From assembly GCA_014728975.1 (NCBI GenBank), contig WJKQ01000039.1, forward strand, positions 1 to 6,768: a stretch of DNA of 6,768 nucleotides, given 5' to 3'. The notes beneath the pieces are model-generated. The model was given only the letters and a program-made list of their open reading frames with translations, did no database searches and was not told where the DNA came from. The first letter of the stretch is position 1. Each line of letters opens with the position of its first letter. The DNA comes from Candidatus Peregrinibacteria bacterium (GTDB lineage: Bacteria; Patescibacteriota; Gracilibacteria; UBA1369; LOWO2-01-FULL-3). Shown here piece by piece: positions 1 to 5,505 of this stretch. A program made the translations under genes and the position numbers.

Positions 1-1021
1 AATGAATAATTTTGGCGCCTGTATCCTGGTTTTGATTTTTTCCGGCCCTTACAAGTGAATGGACCTCGCCTTTTGCTTTTTTTCCCATTAAAAATATGGA
101 TGGGTATTTCATGGTTGTTTTAGAGCCGAGATTACAGTCAATCCATAAAATCTCCGCGTTTTCGTATGCAAACGCTCTTTTTGTTACAAGGTTGTATACG
201 TTGTTCGACCAGTTTTGAACAGTGGTGTATCGAACGTGTGCTCCTTTTTTTGCGATTATTTCAACAACTGCCGCATGCAGGGAACTTTCCGAGCATACGG
301 GGGCCGAACATCCTTCAATGTAATGCACCGAACTTCCCTTATCGGCTATTATCAGGGTTCTTTCAAACTGTCCGGTATTTTCCTCGTTTATCCGGAAATA
401 TCCCTGTAGAGGAAGTTTTATATGTATTCCTTTCGGTATATAAATAAATGTTCCACCCGACCAGACTGCGGTATTAAGTGCCGCAAATTTATTGTCCGTT
501 GTGGGTATTACTTTTCCGAAATATTTCCTGAAAAGATCCGGGTGGTTTTTAAGAGCCGAGTCCGTCGATTCAAAAATTACGCCCTGTTTTTTCAGTTTTT
601 CCTGGATCGAGTGATAAATCATTTCCGATTCAAATTGTGCGCCTGTTCCGGAGAGAAATTTTCTTTCGCTCTCAAGGACTCCTATTCTTTCAAAAGTATT
701 TTTTATTTCTCTGGGAATCTGGTCCCATGTGGTTTTTGGGGTGTCCAGGGTTTTAAGATAGTAATAAATTTTTTTAAAATCTATTTTACTCAAATCCGGT
801 CCCCATTTCGGGAGGTCTTTTTTTAGAAAAATATCGTAAGCTTTTAGTCTGTGGTCAAGCATCCATTTCGGTTCGTTTTTTAATTTTGATATTTTTTCAA
901 TAATTTTTTTACTGATTCCCTGTGGGGTCCTAAATATGCTTTTTGTGTCGGTTTTGAGGCCGGCTTTACGTTTATTGAAATTTTTGTTGATGATCTCCTG
1001 TGTTCTTGTGGCTGTTAACAT
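1..1021 (-). CDS. sufB: SufB, Fe-S cluster assembly scaffold protein (partial, C-terminus outside window)
   Basis: SufB is the scaffold subunit of the cytoplasmic SufBCD complex, on which iron and sulfide are built into Fe-S clusters with ATP hydrolysis by SufC. I translated the minus strand by hand from the ATG at 1021: 340 codons stay open to the window edge. The SufB core is clear: an N-terminal part with PKWMLDHRLKAY (about residues 52-63), then VWSGGTFIYIPKG (about 186-198), GSSVHYIEGCSAP (229-241), LHAAVVEI and a DTGAKIIH stretch at the edge. Cys238 in EGCSAP matches the conserved sulfur-accepting cysteine (Cys254 of E. coli SufB). E. coli SufB is about 495 residues, so roughly the last third, with the second functional cysteine, is missing. 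The start lies inside the end of sufC (7-base overlap), which suggests translational coupling; no Shine-Dalgarno motif precedes it. Family assignment is secure. Confidence 0.95.
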   Translation of the reverse strand, partial: MLTATRTQEIINKNFNKRKAGLKTDTKSIFRTPQGISKKIIEKISKLKNEPKWMLDHRLKAYDIFLKKDLPKWGPDLSKIDFKKIYYYLKTLDTPKTTWDQIPREIKNTFERIGVLESERKFLSGTGAQFESEMIYHSIQEKLKKQGVIFESTDSALKNHPDLFRKYFGKVIPTTDNKFAALNTAVWSGGTFIYIPKGIHIKLPLQGYFRINEENTGQFERTLIIADKGSSVHYIEGCSAPVCSESSLHAAVVEIIAKKGAHVRYTTVQNWSNNVYNLVTKRAFAYENAEILWIDCNLGSKTTMKYPSIFLMGKKAKGEVHSLVRAGKNQNQDTGAKIIH

Positions 1022-1845
1022 GTTATTTTATTGAGAAAATTATTGTAACCTTCTTTTTCCAGTTTTTTGGCAAGATTTTTTGATCCGGATTTAATAATTT
1101 TTCCGCCGGAAATTATATGTACACGATCGGGGCTGATGTAATTCAGTATTCTTTGATAATGCGTAATTAATAGTATCGCGGGTTTTGATTTTTGGAAGTT
1201 TTTTTTAATAACCGCTGATACGGTTTTTAAGGCGTCTATATCGAGGCCGGAATCAATTTCGTCCAGCAGGATTATTTTCGGTTTAAGCGCCGCCATCTGA
1301 AGGATCTCGGCTTTCTTTTTTTCTCCTCCGGACAGTCCTTCATTAACATTTCTGCCGGTGAAATCCTGGTCCATTTTCAGTGACTTCGTTTCATCTTTGA
1401 TTTTCTTTAAAAATTCAACAGGACCGATTTGTTTTGTGTTTTCGTTGAGTGCTTTTTCATTTTCGTTTATGGATAGCCGGATTAGATTTCTGAATGTAAC
1501 TCCGGGGATTTCTATCGGATTTTGAAAAGCCAGGAAAATTCCGAGGTTTGCTCGTTTGTTTGGTTTGAGCCGATGAATTTCCTGGTTGTTTAGCAGTATT
1601 TTACCTTTTGTGATGTTACATTTCGGATGGCCCATAAGTGTTTTGCAGAGAGTGCTTTTTCCTGAGCCGTTCGGTCCCATAATTACATGTATTTCTCCGG
1701 ATGAAATTTTTAAGTTAATTCCATTCAGGATTTTTTTATCATCGGCTTCCGCGTGAATATTTTTTATTTCAAGAGTATTTAAAGCAGGTCTTTTATGCTT
1801 TTTTAAGGTCTTTTTTCGGGTTTTTATTCCGGTGGTTGTTGTCAT
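1015..1845 (-). CDS. sufC: SufC, ABC-type ATPase of the SUF Fe-S assembly complex
   Basis: SufC is the cytoplasmic ATPase that drives the SufBCD scaffold; it is not a membrane transporter. In its 276 residues I see the Walker A motif GPNGSGKST (57-65), Q-loop Gln108 in AFQNP, the signature LSGGEKKK (171-178), Walker B IILLDE (191-196) followed by the SufC-typical IDSGLDIDAL, and the H-loop His229 in ITHYQR. The family is usually about 250 residues; the excess is a Lys/Arg-rich N-terminal tail of about 23 residues before the usual beginning at TLEIKNI. No in-frame ATG, GTG or TTG was found nearer the core, and the ATG at 1845 overlaps the rrf2 stop as TAATG, so this start is favoured. Downstream it overlaps sufB by 7 bases. 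Co-transcription and coupled translation with rrf2 and sufB are likely. Confidence 0.95.
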   Translation of the reverse strand: MTTTTGIKTRKKTLKKHKRPALNTLEIKNIHAEADDKKILNGINLKISSGEIHVIMGPNGSGKSTLCKTLMGHPKCNITKGKILLNNQEIHRLKPNKRANLGIFLAFQNPIEIPGVTFRNLIRLSINENEKALNENTKQIGPVEFLKKIKDETKSLKMDQDFTGRNVNEGLSGGEKKKAEILQMAALKPKIILLDEIDSGLDIDALKTVSAVIKKNFQKSKPAILLITHYQRILNYISPDRVHIISGGKIIKSGSKNLAKKLEKEGYNNFLNKITC

Positions 1846-2294
1846 TATTTATTATTTAAAAAATAGTCAAGATTTTTTGAGGAAAAACATTTCATGATTT
1901 CATTGTTGAGATTTTGTAGACTCGATCTTACTTCACATCCTTCAGCACAGTCCCAACATGTTTTTGTTGACTTAAGACAGGGAACTATTGCTATCCGGCC
2001 CTCCAATACTTCAATGATTTGTTTAAGGGGTATTTCTTCAGGTGCTTTTGCCAGTTTATATCCACCGTATTTTCCTCTTTCCGATTTAATAATATTTGCT
2101 TCATGGAGCATTCGCGCGATTTTTTGAAGAAATGAAAAAGAAAGGTTTTTTTCTTCAGCGATTTTTTTAATCGATTTATGTTTCCGGGTATCTCCGGCGA
2201 GAGAGGTCAGCAGGAGGATGCCGTAGTCAACTTTTTGTGTTAAATGGAGAGCGCCGCCTCTACGGTTTTTACATACTTTTGAATTCTTATTCAT
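1845..2294 (-). CDS. Rrf2-family transcriptional regulator, probable Fe-S sensor of the suf operon
   Basis: This 149-residue protein has the Rrf2/IscR layout. LTQKVDYGILLL (18-29) opens the winged-helix domain; IAEEKNLSFSFLQKIARML (45-63) is the helix-turn-helix, followed by the wing SERGKYGGYKLA (71-82). A cysteine cluster follows, with Cys106, Cys113, Cys116 and Cys120 in the sequence VPCLKSTKTCWDCAEGCEVR. In IscR, NsrR and RsrR-type relatives cysteines here ligate a [2Fe-2S] or [4Fe-4S] cluster. By position it is the first gene of the suf operon, so it is inferred to repress or tune suf transcription according to Fe-S supply. Sixteen or so residues precede the usual Rrf2 start (Met-x-Leu-Thr); no start codon exists nearer, so the ATG at 2294 is kept, and it sits just after a good promoter. 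No Shine-Dalgarno motif is visible. Whether it is IscR-like, SufR-like or CymR-like in function cannot be decided here. Confidence 0.9.
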   Translation of the reverse strand: MNKNSKVCKNRRGGALHLTQKVDYGILLLTSLAGDTRKHKSIKKIAEEKNLSFSFLQKIARMLHEANIIKSERGKYGGYKLAKAPEEIPLKQIIEVLEGRIAIVPCLKSTKTCWDCAEGCEVRSSLQNLNNEIMKCFSSKNLDYFLNNK

Positions 2295-2305
2295 ACTATT
2301 TTAGT

Positions 2306-2315
2306 CTTAATTAAG
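2306..2315. promoter_or_regulatory. Palindrome CTTAATTAAG, candidate operator of the Rrf2 regulator
   Basis: This is a perfect 10-base inverted repeat between the predicted rrf2 transcription start and the rrf2 start codon. A dimeric Rrf2 protein bound here would block its own promoter, which fits autoregulation known for IscR and related repressors. Symmetry does not extend beyond the 10 bases, and AT-rich DNA makes short palindromes by chance, so the operator role is only an inference. Confidence 0.35.
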
Positions 2316-2323
2316 TAGGGCGT

Positions 2324-2352
2324 ACATTAGCTTAGATATATGACGCTGTCAA
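2324..2352 (-). promoter_or_regulatory. Candidate sigma70-type promoter of rrf2-sufC-sufB
   Basis: On the minus strand a perfect -35 box TTGACA (2352-2347) is followed after 17 bases by TAATGT (2329-2324), a weak -10 match. Transcription would start near 2317, giving a leader of about 23 bases before the rrf2 ATG at 2294. A weak -10 box is common in regulated promoters. GCTAAT at a 15-base spacing is an alternative -10 reading. Confidence 0.55.
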
Positions 2353-2360
2353 CATCCGCA

Positions 2361-2390
2361 TTGATATTTTGTAACGGCTTTTGGTAGTAT
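2361..2390 (+). promoter_or_regulatory. Candidate extended -10 promoter of the SLH/beta-propeller gene
   Basis: On the plus strand TTGATA (2361-2366, one mismatch to the -35 consensus) is followed after 18 bases by TAGTAT (2385-2390), preceded by TG-G, which forms an extended -10 element. Transcription would start near 2397, leaving a leader of about 39 bases before the ATG at 2436. Its -35 box lies 8 bases from the oppositely directed rrf2 -35 box, so the two promoters are back to back. Confidence 0.45.
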
Positions 2391-2435
2391 TCGTTTGTAT
2401 TTGTTGTGAGTTAAATAGCTTTTAATCATATTCTT

Positions 2436-4907
2436 ATGAAAATTCGAAAAATTCTTGTGCCTTTTTTAACGGGCGCGATGTTGTTCTCTTTCATGGGGAG
2501 CAATTTTTCCGCGAATGCGGATTTTACCGATGTTCCGGAATATAATCTGAATTTTCCGGCTGTAAGTTTTTTGGAAAATGAAGGGATTGTAGTCGGTTAC
2601 GGTGATGGCCGTTACGGTGTTGATAAAAATATCAACAGAGCCGAATTTTTAAAAATTGTGATGGAGGCTTCGGATTATGAAGTTGAGGGTGGAAATTGTT
2701 TTCCGGATGTTCGGGATCAGTGGTTTGCACCGTACGTGTGCACCGCTTACGACCTTGGTCTTGTTGACGGCTATCCGGATGGAACTTTTAAGCCTGGTAG
2801 AGAAATAAATTTTGCGGAAGCAAGTAAAATCGTGGTGAATACTCTGGATGTCGAAAAGGCGGAAGGAGCAGTGGGTACCTGGTTTGAGCCTTTTGTAACA
2901 GCGTTGGAAAATGAGGAAGCCATTCCGGGAAGGATCGATAGTTTTGATGAAAAATTAACACGCGGAGATATGGCTGAAATGACATGGAGAATTATGGAAA
3001 ACAGGACTTATAAAATTTCAAATACTTATGAGAATATTGCTGAGGGAAAATCTGTTTCAGAGTTTGGCTCCCAACTTGTTTCTTTTGAATCATGCGGGGA
3101 ATTAAAGGGTTATATGGAAGATAATTATGAATATCATTATTATTATGATGGAATAAAAGCCGGAGAGCCGATTGCAATGGAAGAACCTGCCGATGCTTTA
3201 AGAACCGAATCTACGGAAGGTCTGGGCGCGGGTGCTGAAGCCGAAGAATATTCAACAACAAATATTCAGGTTGAAGGAGTTGATGAGGCGGATATTGTAA
3301 AAAATGACGGAAAATATATTTATTATCTGAAAGACAATACTGTCCGTATCGTGGAAGCATACCCGCCCGAGCAGATGAAAGAACTTGATGATATCGAATT
3401 TGGAAATCCGAATTTTATTCCTTTTGAAATGTATGCCGACGAAAATCGTCTGGTTGTTTTGGGGGAATCTTACGGAGAAACTTTTTCCGAATATTCCGGT
3501 GAGGGGGGAATAAGGTATGATTATTACGGAAATGCGGCGATGGCGTATATTTTCGATATTTCGGACAGATCAAACGTGGAGCTTATAAGAGAGGTCGCGT
3601 TTGAAGGATATTATTTTACTTCAAGAAAAATAAATGATGTTGTTTACCTGGTGGCTAATCGACACAATTATTTTCATCCGTTTGAAGGGGATAACTGGAA
3701 TGAGTCCGATCTTGTTCCTTTGTATTCGGATAATGGAGATACAGTAGTAGCATCGGCGTGTGGGGGAGTTAAATATATTCCCGGGGTTAATGAAAGTATT
3801 GATTATATGGTTCTTGCCGCAATTCCGATCGATGACATGGAAAAGGATATTACCCGTGAAGTGGTGCTTGGTTCGGTTGGTGAAGTCTATGCGTCTACCC
3901 AAAATCTATATATGGCCGAACCAAAGTATAAGTATGATATTTGGTATCAGGAAAGTGAAAACAGAGAAGAAACTTTTGTTCATAAATTTGCTCTGGATTC
4001 TTTGAACCTGGGATATGAAGGAGTTGGAACAGTCCCCGGAACAGTGTTAAATCAGTTTTCGATGGACGAGGATAATGGGTATTTCAGGATAGCAACTACT
4101 ACAGGCGGATGGTATGGAGATCCTATGAATAACCTTTATGTTTTAAATGATAATCTGGAGCTTGTCGGTTCCGTAGAGGGTCTGGCAGTGGGAGAAAGGA
4201 TTTATTCCGTAAGGTTTGTCGGAGACAGAGCGTATATGGTTACTTTTGAGAGGATAGATCCATTGTTTGTTATCGATTTGAGTACTCCCTCCGATCCAAA
4301 GGTTCTTGGAGAATTGAAAATTTCGGGTGTTAGTGATTATCTTCATCCTTATGATGAAAACCATATAATCGGTTTCGGACTTGAGTCTTTATCCATCGAT
4401 GAAGTCGAGGAATTTGGATGGTCCTGGTTTCAGGGAATAAAAATGTCAATGTTTGACGTGACGGATGTTAATAATCCGGAAGAATTGCATAAAGTCGTTA
4501 TAGGCGATAGAGGTACTTCCAGCGAGCTCTCATATAATCATAAGGCACTGCTGTTTGACAAAGAAAAAGGGATTATGGGATTTCCTATAACCGTAGCGGA
4601 AATTCCTCAAAACGTGAAAGATGATCTTGATATTGAAGAATGGGTTTACGGCGACTATGTATTTCAGGGAGCTTATGTCTATGATGTAAGCGTGGAAGAC
4701 GGGTTTGTTCTCAGAGGAACAATCAGTCACTATGAAGAAGACGAATTAGGTTCGGATTTTGAGTATTATTATAATTACGGTGCCGATAAAAACATTAAGA
4801 GGATAATATATATAGGAAATGATTTTTATACCGTTTCGGATGAAATGGTAAAGGCAAACAATATGGATACCATGAATGAATCCGCAAGTGTTTTGCTTGG
4901 AGATTAA
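2436..4907 (+). CDS. Secreted protein with SLH domains and C-terminal beta-propeller (COG4880/PF09826 type)
   Basis: An 823-residue exported protein of unknown biochemical function. A signal peptide is clear: basic KIRK, hydrophobic residues 6-20, and a likely cut after SANA (residue 28). SLH-type repeats follow: one at about 30-80 (FTDV...GYGDGRYGVDKNINRAEF), a second at about 89-139 (FPDV...GYPDGTFKPGREINFAEASK), and a degenerate third at about 145-190. SLH domains usually tether proteins to cell-wall polymers. Cys88 and Cys102 flank the start of the second repeat and could form a disulfide. After a Tyr- and Glu-rich linker (about 228-272), NIQVEGVDEADIVKNDGKYI (277-296) is the hallmark of the secreted C-terminal beta-propeller family distantly related to WD40 repeats. 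Blade-like strands recur as [FIY]D[ILV][ST] at about 373, 613, 673 and 749. The protein is strongly acidic. It is transcribed divergently from the suf operon and ends at a hairpin terminator. No catalytic motif was seen. Confidence 0.88.
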   Translation: MKIRKILVPFLTGAMLFSFMGSNFSANADFTDVPEYNLNFPAVSFLENEGIVVGYGDGRYGVDKNINRAEFLKIVMEASDYEVEGGNCFPDVRDQWFAPYVCTAYDLGLVDGYPDGTFKPGREINFAEASKIVVNTLDVEKAEGAVGTWFEPFVTALENEEAIPGRIDSFDEKLTRGDMAEMTWRIMENRTYKISNTYENIAEGKSVSEFGSQLVSFESCGELKGYMEDNYEYHYYYDGIKAGEPIAMEEPADALRTESTEGLGAGAEAEEYSTTNIQVEGVDEADIVKNDGKYIYYLKDNTVRIVEAYPPEQMKELDDIEFGNPNFIPFEMYADENRLVVLGESYGETFSEYSGEGGIRYDYYGNAAMAYIFDISDRSNVELIREVAFEGYYFTSRKINDVVYLVANRHNYFHPFEGDNWNESDLVPLYSDNGDTVVASACGGVKYIPGVNESIDYMVLAAIPIDDMEKDITREVVLGSVGEVYASTQNLYMAEPKYKYDIWYQESENREETFVHKFALDSLNLGYEGVGTVPGTVLNQFSMDEDNGYFRIATTTGGWYGDPMNNLYVLNDNLELVGSVEGLAVGERIYSVRFVGDRAYMVTFERIDPLFVIDLSTPSDPKVLGELKISGVSDYLHPYDENHIIGFGLESLSIDEVEEFGWSWFQGIKMSMFDVTDVNNPEELHKVVIGDRGTSSELSYNHKALLFDKEKGIMGFPITVAEIPQNVKDDLDIEEWVYGDYVFQGAYVYDVSVEDGFVLRGTISHYEEDELGSDFEYYYNYGADKNIKRIIYIGNDFYTVSDEMVKANNMDTMNESASVLLGD

Positions 4908-4918
4908 ATATTTTAATG

Positions 4919-4959
4919 AAAAAAGAGGGGCTTCTTTAGTTGGAAGGCTCTCTTTTTTT
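4919..4959. terminator. Bidirectional Rho-independent terminator between convergent genes
   Basis: Left arm 4919-4934 (AAAAAAGAGGGGCTTC) pairs with right arm 4943-4958 (GAAGGCTCTCTTTTTT) over 16 positions with one G-G mismatch and one G-U pair; the loop is 8 bases. The T-run at 4953-4959 ends plus-strand transcripts of the SLH/propeller gene, and the A-run at 4919-4924 supplies a U-tract for transcripts of the minus-strand gene ending at 4967. It begins 11 bases after the plus-strand stop codon. Confidence 0.88.
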
Positions 4960-4966
4960 ATGTTTA

Positions 4967-5428
4967 TTATGTTTTTATTATATCCGGTTTCTGTGTTTCG
5001 CCGAGTGCTTTGAGTGCTTTTTCTCTTGTATTTTCAGCGATTCTGGAGATTCTTCCTACTGTTTTTTCCGGGATTATACTTGCGAGGCCCAGGGCGGCCG
5101 ATAATGGTACTTTTAGTGCGATATCTAGTGTTCCTCTGGCGAGGTTGGCGGGTAGGGCTACGGCTCCGGTTGCTATTTTGGTGATCGTGCTTAGTGTTTT
5201 TTGTGCGGTTTTTTTGGGCAATTCAAGAAATACGGTCGAGAGTGCGCCTCTTATTCCTCCGATAATATTGCCGATAGGTTTTTGCATTTCCTGGAGAGCG
5301 GTTTCTATTCTGTGTTGGCTGAAGGCTGTGGCTTTTTCAGGCTGATTCAGCTTTGAAGTTATGCCGGCGGGGCTGATAACTTCTTCTATTCTGCCGATTT
5401 TTGAAATTAAATTATTTTCCCGGAACAC
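4967..5428 (-). CDS. Hypothetical Ala-rich protein, 153 residues
   Basis: I do not recognise this protein. It begins with GTG at 5428; an in-frame TAA four codons upstream (5438-5440) bars an earlier start, and a strong promoter lies just before it. The N-terminal third (1-50) is polar and predicted helical. Residues about 52-122 are rich in Ala, Leu, Gly and Ile (for example GNIIGGIRGAL and LPANLARGTLDIALKVPLSA), with regularly spaced Lys, Arg and Asp that suggest amphipathic helices rather than clean membrane spans. The tail (123-153) is basic and polar. No signal peptide, cysteine or enzyme motif is seen. It lies 77 bases downstream of the penicillin-binding protein gene on the same strand, so read-through from that gene is possible, and it ends at the bidirectional terminator. 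A membrane-surface or structural role is possible but unproven. A 111-residue open frame on the opposite strand is taken as its shadow. Confidence 0.7.
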   Translation of the reverse strand: MFRENNLISKIGRIEEVISPAGITSKLNQPEKATAFSQHRIETALQEMQKPIGNIIGGIRGALSTVFLELPKKTAQKTLSTITKIATGAVALPANLARGTLDIALKVPLSAALGLASIIPEKTVGRISRIAENTREKALKALGETQKPDIIKT

Positions 5429-5455
5429 TTTTTGTTTTTATTTTTTGAATGTTAA

Positions 5456-5484
5456 ATTATATCATTTATTGTTTTTTCCGGCAA
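5456..5484 (-). promoter_or_regulatory. Strong extended -10 promoter of the 153-residue gene
   Basis: On the minus strand a perfect TATAAT (5461-5456), preceded by TGA as an extended -10 element, lies 17 bases after TTGCCG (5484-5479, four of six matches to the -35 consensus). Transcription would start near 5449, giving a leader of about 21 bases, very A-rich and without a Shine-Dalgarno motif, before the GTG at 5428. It is the best consensus promoter in the window and indicates that the gene can be expressed apart from the upstream penicillin-binding protein gene. Confidence 0.7.
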
Positions 5485-5505
5485 TAGAGGAGTTATTTTT
5501 TAATT

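Noticed and set aside
166..826. Overlapping plus-strand open frames of 64 to 134 residues
   Set aside because: They lie opposite sufB, whose minus-strand frame is strongly conserved in motif and open over the whole region; their translations are Phe/Cys-rich with no family features.
1894..2127. Plus-strand open frame of 77 residues
   Set aside because: It is antisense to the Rrf2 gene, whose helix-turn-helix and cysteine motifs explain the region.
3127..3148. Short ATT/TAT-rich run resembling a microsatellite
   Set aside because: It is in frame within the Tyr/His-rich linker (YEYHYYYDG) of the surface protein and too short and irregular to be called a repeat element.
3621..4364. Minus-strand open frames of 73 and 93 residues inside the SLH/propeller gene
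   Set aside because: They are His/Ile/Asn-rich antisense shadows of a long well-formed plus-strand gene; no promoter or family motif was seen.
5010..5345. Plus-strand open frame of 111 residues with a hydrophobic, membrane-like composition
   Set aside because: It mirrors the Ala-rich minus-strand gene, which has a clear promoter and terminator on its own strand; the hydrophobic look follows from the reverse complement. No promoter was seen for it.
5429..5505. Search for a terminator after the penicillin-binding protein gene
   Set aside because: No stable hairpin with a T-run was found in this 77-base gap; only the promoter of the next gene is supported.
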